NCBI GenBank assembly: GCA_050084985.1
Contig: JBITNC010000001.1
Coordinates: 189,472,001-189,536,000, forward strand
DNA: 64,000 nucleotides
Origin: Nageia nagi
Taxonomy: Eukaryota; Pinophyta
Direction of reading: 5' to 3'
Shown: positions 1-12,619 of the stretch, one piece after another
Layout of the letters: the number at the start of each line of letters is the position of its first letter
How positions within the stretch are numbered: the first letter of the stretch is position 1
Notes under the pieces: model-generated
Databases searched by the model: none
What the model was told of the DNA's origin: nothing
Seen by the model: only the letters and a program-made list of their open reading frames with translations
Position numbers and translations under genes: made by a program

Positions 1-915
1 GTGTAGTCATACCATCTAGAGCAAGTGTTGAGATAGCTTGGGATATAATAATTGATCCTAACAGTGTCCCCAGTGTATTGATGGAACATAATGGAGAGAG
101 ATGTTCTTAGCTATGCTTAGGATATGCTAGTGTGGATGGAAGAGTGGATAGAGCTACCAGTAGAAGATGTTGCTATGGAGGTAACCATGGCTCCCAAGGT
201 TGCCCCCAATTATGCAGCATGGTAGAATAACTATGCATCTAGGCTCTTTGGGCCTAGACAAGTTAGATAGTGGGAGTGATGATGTGGTGATCCCACCATC
301 AGAGGAGGAGGATTAAATAAAAGTAGATAATTCCATCCATGATGGGCCTCTACTAGTAGGGGGAATAGAGGTGCTAGTAGTAGTTACCCCCACTCCAAGT
401 AAGAAATATTCTACTCATAGTGCTTCATGATTTTCAAATTTTAAATGAAGCTAATGAGAGACTAACTTACATTATGTATGATATGATAGGGGTGTCAGAT
501 GCATAGGTAGCAATCATGGAGGATGAGCTAGTTAGACTAAGGTTGATGGAGGTTGAATTAATAAATCTTTGACTATTAGAGGTAGAGTTGGCTATGGTGA
601 GGGCTACACTTGTGATGCAGCATGCAAAGGTGGATTCACTATCTCAAATAGTAAAGGGTCTCTAGGATAGGCTCACCATGCCCTCACCAAATAAGCAATG
701 GTCACTCATGTAAAGTTAGCATGATCAAATTGTAGCTTAGGCTCTAGAAATATCCAAACTATGGACCAAGAAGATGCTTTTGGATACTCATGGACTCATG
801 AATAGTGATATCTCAGATGGAGTCTCCATATCTAGAGCTAGTGGTAGTGGTAGTAGAGTATGTTATAGGAGTGAGACATCAATAGTGGTGCTAGTGCCTA
901 CCTATAATGGTGGAT
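1..915 (+). pseudogene. Plant mobile domain (PMD) pseudogene, C-terminal tail (copy 1)
   Basis: This is the decayed 3' part of a gene related to the PMD pseudogene at 12620-14428. The link is the shared C-terminal segment: here a coiled-coil-like Glu/Val/Leu-rich stretch (about 520-610) is followed by RLTMPSPNKQW (about 672-704) and a Ser/Gly-rich tail (830-860). The other copy has VEVERL, then RIDMPPPN, then a Ser-rich tail. Reading frames are broken by TAG and TGA where Gln, Trp or Arg is expected, for example in the run YAAW-stop-NNYAS near 215-240. The N-terminal PMD domain lies outside the window. PMD proteins occur as host genes (MAIN/MAIL family) and inside transposons; which applies here cannot be told. 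The homology to copy 2 is seen; the PMD name comes from copy 2. Confidence 0.6.
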
Positions 916-967
916 GATGTAGGGCTAAGGCCCATGTATACCTATTTTGTACCAAATTTTGACTTTA

Positions 968-970
<3 letters not shown>

Positions 971-1013
<43 letters not shown>
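971..1013. repeat. (TA)n microsatellite
   Basis: About 21 uninterrupted TA dinucleotides. It lies just 3' of the PMD tail. Confidence 0.97.
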
Positions 1014-1015
<2 letters not shown>

Positions 1016-1789
1016 CCCATTTGGTAGACTCAATACTCTATTTTTTTATCTTTGTGTTATATTTAAAAGGTTGACATTAGACACACATACAAGCATAATG
1101 AACTCTAAAAATTGACTCATTAATAGTAAAACATGTTAAACACACACACATTGTGCTATGTATAACTAATAATGATCATAATACATACACACAAACTAAA
1201 ATGACACATAACCTAAAGGAATTAAGATACCTTGGAAAAATCAATAAAGGTCAAGAGGGTGTATGTGAGCATAGATATCATGACATAACACCCAAGATCA
1301 ACCTAGAGGCTAAGGCACATTGTTTAGAATATAAAAAGTGGATTTTAAACATTCCATCCTGAGGAAACCATGATGTTGGCACCCTAACATAGAGATAGCA
1401 TGGCATTGGTGCCATGCACAGAGAGGAGTTGGATCCCCAAATTATGGACACAATAAGAAAAGATAGATACAAAGAAGAAAAATCATTGGACTAGTGAACA
1501 CATAGAATAGGAAAGCAAAAAGATACAAAAATACCCTAGCTACTAATAGACACTAATTATGATGTCAAAAAGAGCTCAAGGAATAAGTTTATGTACCTAG
1601 GGAGTTTTTTCCCACCCAAATACACTTTATAAAGGTAGGGAAAAAAAGCAACACTTTTGTACTAGTCATCCCCACATCATTGGCACTTTGAAAGCAAGAA
1701 TGCATGCCACTAGCATTGCACCTTTTCATTCTATTTTTGATCTTATTTGGAGGAGAATTCCTATATGAATGAGTGTTAGCCAAAAAAGA
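1014..1789. other. Stretch without a recognisable gene
   Basis: AT-rich, stop-filled sequence in all frames. It may include further 3' sequence of the gypsy element that reads leftward from 4701, but I see no protease or reverse transcriptase motif. The only structure noted is a short hairpin at 1398-1417 (GCATGGCA, TTGG loop, TGCCATGC). Confidence 0.5.
1398..1417. repeat. Short perfect hairpin
   Basis: Two perfect 8-bp arms, GCATGGCA and TGCCATGC, are separated by TTGG. Function unknown; it may be chance or an old transposon palindrome. Confidence 0.5.
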
Positions 1790-4018
1790 ATGTAAATTAT
1801 GGGAAATACTTACTGTACTAATGTACCCTTGAGATTGTGAAGATGGTAGGTGATTATTGAATACCCCTAGTTGTGCATTATCTAGATGTATAGGTCCTAT
1901 TTATGCAATTGGTTTTTGATCCATCTCGATTGCTCCATCATCAATGAAATCCTATATAAGATTATGAAGTGTCTTGCAATCTTGGGTTAGATGACAAAGT
2001 ACCCTATGATAATTACAAAATTCCTCATAGTGAAATTTTTTAGGCACACCATTAGTAAACTTAGGTTCAACAATAGGAGGTAATTTAATCAATTCCTCAT
2101 ATAATAATACATTTAGAATACTATCAATAATATCAATCAAAGGAGTATATTGGTGAGTATGTTTGGGTGGAGAAATACCTCATTTTTTTGCAAGCAACAT
2201 GATTTGCTTCAACCTTGGTTTGAATTTTAGTAATAGATTTTGTAGTTGAAGTATGCTCAACATGTTTCATAGCACTCAACTTTTTAATGCATGGTTCCTT
2301 TTTAGTAACAATGTCAATCATATCTCCTAAAGATATATCATGATTAGAGATGAAAAATAGCTTACATATAGGCAAGAGACCATCCATAAAAATATGCTTG
2401 AGTTCATGTTCATCCATGGTGAGTTTATTAGTAGTTTGTTTCCATATCTTTACAAAATCCTTTAGATTGGTTAGGGAGTTATTTAATTTTACACAAGTTC
2501 TTAAAATAAACCTTCTCAGTAATGTTATAACCATAATCATGCAAAAATATGCAAATCAAATCCTCTTACCTATCAATGCTACTTTTGAGAATCTAGAAGT
2601 ACCATTTTAGAGCCTCATCCTTCAAACTGTAAGAAAATAACTTAGCCAACAAATCTTGATCATGCATATATTTAATAGCTTCTTCATGAAATTTATGAAC
2701 ATGCACCATAGGATCCTACATACCATCAAACTTAGTAAATTTGACACTCTTTTTCCTAGGGATTATTTTGGCAAGAATTCTAATAGTGAGGGGTCTTTTT
2801 GAACATGAAAGGAAATCATCCTCCTTACTCACCATGTTGTTAAACCCTACATTGGTCTTTAAGGATGGTGGTGGGGAAGGAGGAGCTTGTTGTGCATTGG
2901 TTGATGTTTGAAGTGGAATATTTTTCAAAATAGCAAACTCATCAGTATGATTATCCCTATACTACTCAATTTCATGCAATTCCCTTACCATAATTTCTAA
3001 TTGTTCATATGGAGGTTGTTTACACCAATTAGTATTTTCTTAAATATCCATAATGATACCTACCTTAATCTCATGCTCCTCAAGAGTCCAAGTTGGTTGT
3101 AGCTTAAAGGATGCTTAATGAGAATTTTAGTTTCATCATTAGGTAAAAGAACTTGACCCTTACCTTTCTTCTCTTGATCAAAGTAATGTGGATTAAGGAT
3201 ATAATTGCTATAAGATTCTTCATCCTTATCCTCAATTTTTTATTGGTCATCACTTTTAGAAACATCATCTGCATGTAGTAGTTATTCCAACTTAGCATCA
3301 AGATTTGGCTTGGACTTTGCTCTGTTAGGATCTACACCACCTACACCATGGTGATAGTAGATCACATCACCCATGTCATGCATTTCATGCATAGGTTGGA
3401 TATGTTTTGATGATTGCTCATAAAAAAACAAGATATCTTCAAATTTTATAATTTCTAACTAGTTATAAAGTAAATTTGCATCTGTAAGAAGTTCCACCAT
3501 AATAGAAGTGTTATTACAAACAAAAAATTATAACCTTTCTTTATTAAATAACACCTATTGAATATGTAGAGCATTATAAGGAATCCTATCAAGATCAGGG
3601 AGTTCATCATCATTAGAAGGTTCCAAAGGAGCTAAATTATCCAAGTTTCTAGGATCAAGAATAGCATAGCGATTAGGAGTCTCTCCAATAATGGACATTC
3701 ATTTACTATAATTTGAAGATTTATAATCCCATATGATCCTAGGAGGAGAGATTTGAATAGACAATTTAGGATTAATTCAAATACTTCTCCTAACCTTCAA
3801 AAATTATGCTTTGGATTTGGATACTATAGGGTTATCTAGGTTAAGATCCATCTTTGGGATATAAGCAAAACAAACCCTAGTTTTATCTTACTCTTTGAAT
3901 ACTATTTGGAGCACTTCCTCTATGGAGAGAAAAAGTAACAAAAATGGATTCATGAATTTACAGAAGGATTTTTCCCTAAATGAAGACCTAGGTGTGTAAG
4001 AATGTTAGGTTCACCAAA
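1790..4018 (-). pseudogene. gag: Ty3/gypsy gag relic (element A)
   Basis: Decayed capsid gene reading leftward from the LTR at 4019-4701. Family blocks appear in order. A leader region (about 4010-3800) resembles the one in element B. A capsid block has KFDGM then DPMVHVHKFHEEA (about 2725-2650) and SLKDEALKWYF (about 2620-2590). The block FVKIWKQTTNKLTMDEHELK with GLLP follows (about 2480-2380). The nucleocapsid-like end is CNYHRVLCHLTQDC, then HNLI and DFIDDGAIE (about 2030-1905). These match the retrotransposon gag fold and the C-x2-H...H-x4-C knuckle-like motif of plant gypsy polyproteins. TAG replaces expected Gln or Trp at several points and frames shift. No protease or pol follows, so the element is truncated on the left. 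Gag would form the virus-like particle; this copy cannot. Confidence 0.85.
4005..4018 (-). other. Candidate primer-binding site of gypsy element A
   Basis: Reading the minus strand, the LTR ends in GGGTCTACA and is followed at once by TTTGGTGAACC. A TGG just after the LTR is typical of a tRNA primer site. I cannot assign the tRNA. Element B has the related TTTTTATGAACCC at the same place. Confidence 0.4.
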
Positions 4019-4701
4019 TGTAGACCCTAAATAATGTGATGGTGTAATTAATTAGGGGAATTAACACATGCACTATTTGGTCTATTAGTTAGTTGAAATA
4101 AAGAAGGAATATGATAACAAATGATTAAGCATACGAGCTTTTTTTATTAATATGCATATTTAATTTATCAAGGAAAGGCATCCATCAAGAATAAGAAATA
4201 TCATATACACTAGTACAGCACCAATGCCCTAGTAATAGTATGCCATTGGCATTATGTTAATGATCAAATTAAATATATGATGAAAGATGAAATGATAAGT
4301 GAATGAATGATTTATCAATATAACAAAAGTATGATGATTATTGAGATAAGAGATTCACTTGTTACAGATAAGAATACCTTGCAAAGGTTTGCTTTGCAAA
4401 TGATGTTCAAGTTCTTGATTCTTTATCCAATCTTCAATTGATAAAAGCCTTGGGTCTTCTATAATATACCCCTTATATAGTATCCTTCTAACAATAATCC
4501 CATCCCCTATATTTGTATGTCTTTAATTCCTTTATATAGGGATGCTTCTATTATAGGATTTGACCCCTTTTATAATCCATAAGGGTCAAATATATGGCCT
4601 ACCCCTCTTTTATACATTTTAAATCTCTTTTTAAATAATACATTATTAAGGGATTAAAATGATTTATTAAATACATAAAGGTTCATTTTGAGGCATCTAC
4701 A
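4019..4701 (-). mobile_element. 5' LTR of Ty3/gypsy element A
   Basis: A 683-bp LTR with TG...CA ends in element orientation: it begins TGTAGATGCC and ends GGGTCTACA, so the ends are short inverted repeats (TGTAGA/TCTACA). It sits exactly between the gag leader and the PMD relic at 4702. A TATA-like TATATAAG lies on the minus strand around 4470-4485. LTR B at 16534-17250 shares the start (TAGATGCC then AAATG) and the general plan, so both belong to one family. The partner LTR is not in view, so no target duplication can be checked. Confidence 0.75.
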
Positions 4702-5660
4702 CCATGGTACTCAAATAACTCTACTTGGTTTCAATGAGTATGCACCCATCTTATTCATCTAATATGAGCTAGTTATATCCTATCCTTAACCCAAACTAGT
4801 CCACCCCTGTATGGTCTCTAAATTATATCTTTAGCTTGCATTATCCTAAAGATATATCTAAAATAAGATACTTAGCCACCTCTCATGCATCTAGTATTAG
4901 GCTCATGTTGATATCCCCATCACATCATATAGGGGCACTATGTGCTACGCTCCTAAAAGGAAAGACCATCTTGAACATGTATGTTATAGGGAAAACCCAT
5001 GATTCATGCCACTAATATGTGCTCACATACCCATACATGTAGACATATAGAGCAATATGTCTCTATACGGACCCTTATCTCCATATCCCAAAGCTCATGA
5101 TATAGTTGGCCCATAAAAATTGATCCCTATGCAAACACTCAAGCATCCTCTCACATCTCCTTCAAAACTTGATGGAGCTTCTAGGGGAACCTATATCCTG
5201 AAACATTTGGTAGAAAAAAAAATGTGATGACCATCATCACAAAGCAATTTAGCCTATCTATGATGTTGGCCTCATAGGCATGCTTATGGTATAATCCATC
5301 ACTATCCCATTGTATTCGATGATATTGATGATCAACTATGTAGATCATCCTTGCATCTCTCCCCACCTCATCTATTAGTCCAATCACTAGTGCACCCTCT
5401 ATAGAAATCCTCAAAATATTCTAAACATCCTTATGAGTCACTATGCACTCTCCTATAAGTAGGTAAAAATTATTGGTGGAAGAGTCCCACAACTCACACA
5501 AGGTAGTGATGTACTCAGCATTTTTCACCACCTTATGGATCATGCTAGTATATCCCATCCCTACACTATGCAATCACATCCATTATATTGCTAGCATACT
5601 ATTCTGAAGTTATACATATAGTGGTCAAAACCTATGTCACATAAATAATGTCTCCTTCAA
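4702..5660 (-). pseudogene. Plant mobile domain (PMD) pseudogene (copy 3)
   Basis: On the minus strand the segment at about 5520-5400 reads LCELWDSSTNNFYLLIGEC and then ILRISIEGALV. This is the diagnostic PMD block (family pattern L-x2-L-x-E-x-W-x5-T-x-TFHLP-x-GE, then I-x-G-x-PI-x-G). The best open stretch is 5414-5181 (77 residues). Downstream, around 5120-5040, LYHELWDM resembles a later PMD segment. The gypsy LTR at 4701 abuts its 3' side, suggesting that gypsy element A landed in or next to this gene. Stops and shifts throughout make it non-functional. Orientation is opposite to the other two PMD relics, so it is a separate copy. Confidence 0.7.
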
Positions 5661-8600
5661 TTGTCAAAAATAATCAAAAAACTAATTCAATCATTTATCT
5701 ATCAAAAAACCAAATTTGTATATGTAAATATTTCAAAATATTGTTTGGATTCATTATGATGTCATCTATGTTGTGTAAAGTATGTTGTTGCATCCCAATA
5801 TTTTTATATACTTATTTTTGTATTAGATCACTCTCATACTAAATTATGGTTCATGTATGCAAGGTATGTTCCACTTCACACTTGGGTAACTTATGCCTAT
5901 CATCATGATACTGAAAAACACTAACATTGCATTTTAAACACACTTTCTTACATGGTACAATTTGAAAACTTTTCAAGCAATGTATATGAGGTGCATTTTG
6001 AAAATTACAAGAGCATGATAACTAATTATTTCCTTAGAGGAAACCATGCTAATATATTGAAAGATACATTTACCTCACAAATTTACTTAGTTTACGATAT
6101 TCAGTAAGAGTGCAACAACTAACCACAATTTTGCAATAGATGAGCTTTTTTTTTGTAAGAAAAGTAATTTTGCAATCAACATGAATAAACTACCAAATTT
6201 TACAAAATAATATCAATTCAGCAAGAAATTTGCATTTTTTGGTATTTAATCAAGTTTCAATGTCTTATGAAACCAACCAATGAATTCCTAAAGTCACAAT
6301 AGCCAACTTGATGTTTTTTTCGCAAAAATTATCAACGTTGCATTTTTTGGACCAAAAATTGCTTCAATTAGAAAAATTTAATAAAATGGCAAAAAAAATA
6401 TTTAATTAAGTTTACAAAGCATTAAATCCAAGAAATAACCCTTCAACAATGCTCAAATGTGCATTTTGGAAGTTAAAATTTTGAAAAATGAGTAAAAATA
6501 ATCCAAAAAAGTTTTACAAGCAAGGGGGATCATGTCCCAAGCATAGTGCACCTTGCATTGAGTGTAATGCAGCTAGTAAAAGTTGCAAATTTGGACTGCA
6601 TCTGGGGTTTGGAAATGCAAAAATGGTCCATTTTCAATGAAAAAAAATCTATTGCTATCTAATTAGGATTAAATAACTAGGTGGGTTCCTATCCATTTTG
6701 TGATTTGACACCCTGATTTGAAGATATTTACAAAATTTGAATTCAAAAACCTTTATTTTATGTTTTTTTTGGGGAAAATCATATTTTTGGTAAAATCAAT
6801 CAATTTTTCAAGATTCTAATTTTGTGGAAAGGTTATGCATGGAAAAAAAAACTAGGTGGGTATCAAACAGATTTTGGATTTGACCCATGTTTTTGTACAA
6901 TGAGCAAAAAAGGAAAAATAAGTCTCTTATTGGACATTTTTTGGAATGCAAATATTTTTTGAATCAATTCATTTAGGATAATTCTAATCTGGTGGATTAT
7001 TTCATATCTTATAATTGTTTAATTTGTTTGTTTGATTAGCCAATTTGGGGCAAGTTGGATTTTTATCCAACAAATGCATTTTTCTACACTTTTTTTAAAA
7101 TTAAAATACACTAAAAAATTTAAAAATTGCATGAAAAATGAATAATTTACATTTTTGGTCTACTTGGTGTCCTAGGTATGGTTGAATGATGACTATTTGA
7201 GTTGGAGGTGCCTCGCTTACTACCATCTCACTTGATTACTCACTTTCCACCAAAAGTCCACCTTGAACATGTAACAAATGAGGTAAAAAAAGGGTAATTT
7301 GTTTACTTATTTATCCATTTTTTACTATTTTTAAGTCCAAGTTTGACTTTTTTGCCTATGGGTAGGCCCAACTTGATGCAAATTTGTTCAAATTTGTATT
7401 TTTTCGCCCCATAATGTACTACAAAATTATATTGAGGAAAATTAAAAAAACTATTAAATATGTAAAAAATTTAACAAATGTCACACATAAATTCTTTCTT
7501 TTCCAATCAATCTTGTATTGATCATTGTGATCAATACAATATCACTTGAGGGGAGGGGAACCAACTGATTGTTCAATTTTTTCCAAATTCTCTTTTACAA
7601 AAAGTATAAAAAAGTAAAATTTTACCCTAAAAAATGTGTTTTATTTCATAAATTATAAAATTATTCAAATTTTCTTTCAAAATAGCAAAAAAATTTAAAG
7701 TTATTGAATTTATACCTGATTTCAAATTTTTCAAAATGCAAATTGTTCAAATTTTTAAATTATTTAGCAAGACTATGCACTTGCTAGTAAGTCTATGTAC
7801 CATCACGAATGCTTTGCATAGGTTTGATGCATTTGATAATCAAACACTATATAAGTTGTTTAAATTTATACCTCCATAAACACATTATTTAGCTTTCAAA
7901 TTTAAATAATACTACATTCAAATTGCTACATATATTTTTTTCTAAAGTTGCCATGAAAACATTGCTTAGCATTCAAATTTGATGAATACGACATTCAAAT
8001 TGCTACACATATTTGTTTTGAATTTACCACAAACACATTGGTTAAGGTTTAAATTATCATAAATTACATTCAAATTATTACCCATATTTGTTCTAAATTT
8101 GATAAGAACACATTATTTATGATTCAAATTTGATGAATACTACATTCAAATCCCTATTTATATTCGTTCTGAATTTTTATGCATTTTTCTACCGTGAATG
8201 CATTATTTTTATATATTCCTTCAAATTGTTCAAAATTTTTCTCAAAGTTTCAAAGTTTAATTTTTAAATTTTTCAAATTTCATTCAAATATTCAAATTTT
8301 AGAATGTTCAAATTACAAATGTTTTTTCAACTAACATCTAGGTATCTACACTTGTTGAACTAAGTATTTTGTGCAAAAGACCTAGTCCAATAGGGTTATT
8401 CCTAAGGATCGATCCAAAAAAAACTTGGAGAAACGAAGGCAAAATGATTTCAAAATTTGGCAAAAATGGTCCTAAGTCATATAGTAACTATGGTAAAATC
8501 ATCATTGTTTGAAAATTTACATGTAGAGTAAAAGGCAAATTTATATGAAATCTTAAAAAAGATTGGAAAATCAAGGAGAACTAAATTTATTGTTATTTTT

Positions 8601-11600
8601 CAAAAATAACCTTCAAACTAAAAGGTATGAAAGGAAAAGTGAATCTTGGTCATGTTAATTGTGATGTAGAAAAGTTATGACTGCTATAATGTAGAAAGTT
8701 TCTATACATTCATATGCATTAATAATATTTCATTGGAATTTTATCATTTTGGTATTTAGCATAATTAAATAGATTTTTTATTTAATTTTCACATAATACA
8801 CTATATAATTAGGGACTTATATATTATAATTACAAAAAGCTAAAAAAACGATCATGATATTTGAAAATACAAGCTAATCCATGAATTCTAAAAACAACAT
8901 AACCAAAAAAAATATGAAACAATATTATTATGAATCTTAATTTTGTGGGTATTGTTTAATTATTTTATTCTTTAGTGGGTATTGTTTACCATTTTTTTTA
9001 ATTTTCTTAATTTAAATTTTTTAATATGTTATGTATGTAATTGAAGGTAAGGCAAAATCGATGGTATTTATAAATTTTTTTATAATTTGGTGGTGAATAG
9101 CTATGAAAGTAAAGGTCAACTATATAGGTGAATCATAATTAGAATTTAAAAATGAAATTATATTTTTAGCAATTTGATACATAAAATTAATACCCACATG
9201 TAATTTTAGGACAAATGCCCTCCCCCCTCTAAGGTTCAAATATTAGACAATTTCAAAATCTTAAAATCCTAATTTTTGCTTATAAGCGATGATTAGCTGC
9301 TAAGAAAAACATTGAAATAACACTTTCAAATAGATATATTTTTATGAAATTGACATGTTTTAATTCATTATTTGATTATTCTTAATGTTTATTGTGAAAA
9401 TTCAAAGTACTTAAAAGACCAAATTAGAGAAAAAAGTGACTTGAAACACAAATATGAGCAAAAGTGGGTATTAGTTCACTCAAGAGGTATATAACTCAAT
9501 TACAAATTAGAAAATGCACTCCTAATTCATTTTCTCACATAGTCCCTTATGATTTTTGTTCTCACAATTATTGCTTCAAGATCATTGCTAGGGTTTGAGA
9601 TAGGTTTTTGAAGGATTCAAGGTTTTCACCACAAATCTCTATCAAATTCATCAAATCTTGAGTTCACATTCATGAGGTAACATCTCCATGTAATTTCTTG
9701 ATCCAAAATTAATTTTTAGAATCATAAAAAAGATGATTTTTCAAGTTTTTCTTTTTATTTTATTTTATTATATCATGTCGAAGAGCTCTATTTCACAATT
9801 CTAATGCTTTGAATGACTAGTAAAAATGATTCATGTATCAAAAGATATTATGATTTGAAGTTTTGAAGAAAAATAATATTTCATCTTATGGGACCCACAT
9901 CCAATCAACAACAAGAAGGTACAATTAGAAACAAATATCCAATCAATAACCTAATCATTATTAAGGAATGATCAAAGTGTTTTAATAACCTCAAAAGGTA
10001 TGCAAAAGTCATAGAGGCATGTAGAGGTCATTGGCGGGTAATACATGAGTAAGGCTATTAACTTGGTCAAAACCTCTTATAGTATCACTTCCATTATTGT
10101 TCCCACTCACTTCACTTAAGCATATGGTATATGAGTATTGGTATTGAATATTTCAATGCTACATGACATGAATTGGTATGCATGATACCCATTATATTTG
10201 ATAGTTTATTTTGTTACATTCTTAGATGTGGAGAATATTAAGGGATTGGCTTATTTTTAAATATTTTAAGATTTATGTATGGATTAATAAGGTGTATTAT
10301 TCAAATGATAACAAAATAGAATATATGATGTTAATAATAGTATTATTGCTAACTAAAATAAAAAAATTCTAAAAATAAATAACATCAATTCAACATGAAA
10401 TAAACAATTCAAATTTGTAGGTGGAGATAAAAATACCAACAAGAGAATGCTATTTAGTTTGGATATTATTTAGTTGAAATATCATTTTTTTGAGTATCGA
10501 CTATATTAAGTATTTTTTCTTTATTTTTGTAAAATATTATATTGTAAAACATATAGAATTAAAACAAACACTGAGAAAAATAGTATATGGATACCAACAA
10601 GATGCCAAAGGGAGATATCATTAAATGGAGATTTGTTGAGAGGAGACTAGAGAGTATATTGTAAAGAGGGAAAAAAACCAAACATAGGTATTATTGTTGT
10701 AACTATGTATACTCCAAATTTATAACCCTTTAATGTTATAAAAAGGAGAATGGAGAGTGGAAAATGTTAAGTCCCCTTTAGCAGGATTCCTCCCAAATTG
10801 GAGAGTGTGTAAATGTGTGCATGTGACAAACTCTAAGTGTGTGTGGGAGTTACACTATGTTCATAAAATGTGTTTGTAAACAAAAATAAGAAGACCATGG
10901 ATGAGATCATAGCCATGGAAGGTGAACAAAAACATGGAAGACATTATTGCTATGAAAAAAGAAGTGGATGACATAATCACCATGATGCAAAATAAGAAGA
11001 CAAATAGTAGTTCTACCCAAGACAAGATACATGGAACTATGGTCAAATACGTTTGATGAGAAGAGAGTCATCTTCCAAGAAAATAAAGATTCAGTAGCAG
11101 CTTATAGTGATCGTGTGATTGAAATTCAATAAGAAAAAGATTGAAGAAAGAAGGATCATAGAAGTGATATTATAAAATGGTACCTATAATAATGGATTGA
11201 GAATTGCTAGATATAGACCACATAGATCAAACCAAGATAACCTTGTGCATGTCTATTTTTGTGATTATTTTTGGCATGCATTTTTATTTTTGCAAGTACT
11301 ATAATGAATAAAGTTTGAGATCCAAAATAAATCCTAAATTAGGGTTTACAAATTATTTCTATGGTTGAATTATTGTATTATTATATGTAATGCATGTATT
11401 CAAGGTTTTTGTAGGGTTTGAAGGAAATACAACCATGGAGAAGCTTGGGAAGACCTAACTCTTGTATCCTCCACCATAGTGTGTGCATATAGTATGATGT
11501 TTAGGGTAAAATCATAATATCTTGCATTTCCACCATTATAATTGTTATTTGAATCCATAGTAGCTAAAATATACATTGTGAGCACTCATTAGATCTTATG

Positions 11601-12279
11601 GGTATCCTTGAATCTCATTGATTTATGGATCTTTAAGGATCTTTGCATTTAAAGTATTTTAAGTTTTTCAAGGTCTAAAGTCTTATATATTGTATTAACC
11701 CATAAAAACATGTAAATATTGCTTCTATAGTTTGAATCCACCATTGATATTGTTGAAGGAACACATAGACTAAAGCATTTGCACAATAGGCATACATAAT
11801 TCATTTGTTCTCAATGAATTGAGGGATTGGGGGCTCACATACAATTTGAAGTGAGGAGACTCACTTCATTCTCACCTAAGTGCCTCAAAGCACCTAATTT
11901 TAGAGGTACTCCTTCCCATTTAGATGCATTTAGGGTTTCTTAAGGTTCTTACAAAAGTTTTACCTTAATATTCAAAGATTTAAACACACCTTTATCAAGA
12001 TTGCTAACTAATGCTAATTAAGTAAAGCTGAGTTATGTAAATCAAAGTTTGTGTATGTATTTAAATTATGTATGCTAGTTAATTCATAATATTAGCATAA
12101 ATTTTGATGTATACATTTTAGTTAGCATGATTGTATGAGCAAATTTTGCCTATTTTGATCAATAATATACATTTAAAACCATCTATAGAATAGACATTGG
12201 TGGGTATTACTATCAGCTGTCATGTACTTTAATGTAAATATGTGTGAATCATGTTTTATTTTAATCTATTAATCATGAT
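5661..12279. other. 6.6-kb stretch without a recognisable gene
   Basis: Very AT-rich, with many short A/T runs and no protein motif I recognise on either strand. The short open frames here look like chance. It contains a 76-bp tandem array (7870-8210). Around 10896-10990 there is a weak repeated pattern GAxGAxATxATxxCCATG that gives Met/Asp/Ile-rich translations in one frame. Probably ancient, unrecognisable transposon debris. Confidence 0.5.
7870..8210. repeat. 76-bp tandem repeat, about 4.5 copies
   Basis: The motif ACATTCAAAT recurs at 7914, 7991, 8066 and 8142 (spacings 77, 75, 76). Each unit carries the same order: ATTTGATGAATAC, ACATTCAAATTGCTAC, ATATTTGTT, then a run ending CACATT. 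Copies differ by point changes, so the array is old. Confidence 0.85.
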
Positions 12280-12619
12280 ATGGTAGATGATGAGTGGCGT
12301 GTGGTAGAGAGGTTGCTAACTAGGCACATGGGGCACATCGTTGATTGCCTACAGAGCCTCCCTTATGACCATGCAGTGAGTACTTATGTTTATGTAATTC
12401 ATTTGAATTTTATTATTTCAAGATATACCCATGCCTCATGTGATTTGAAAGCCCTAAAGTTTCAATTTGTTAGCATTTTTAAATTTTCATTTTCCCTTAG
12501 TGAGGTCATGTTATGTTTTATATTTTCTACCATTTGGTTATTTTAGTTATCTCATTCATATATTTTTAGCAAGGTATGTGTTTGGGCGATTCTAACTTGA
12601 TAAATTATTTTATTTCCAA
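12280..12619 (+). other. Possible 5' exon and intron of PMD copy 2
   Basis: An 88-codon open frame starts at 12280 (first residues MVDDEWRVVERLL). It reaches a consensus-like donor (CA/GTGAGT) near 12375, after which the sequence turns AT-rich until the PMD-related coding resumes near 12640. The first 32 residues may be a real exon of the following pseudogene; the rest reads like intron. No family match seen. Confidence 0.3.

Noticed and set aside
10861-11046. Minus-strand hydrophobic 61-codon ORF
   Set aside because: Low-complexity Phe/Ile/Met-rich frame antisense to a repeated GATGAxATxATxxCCATG pattern; no start context or homology seen.
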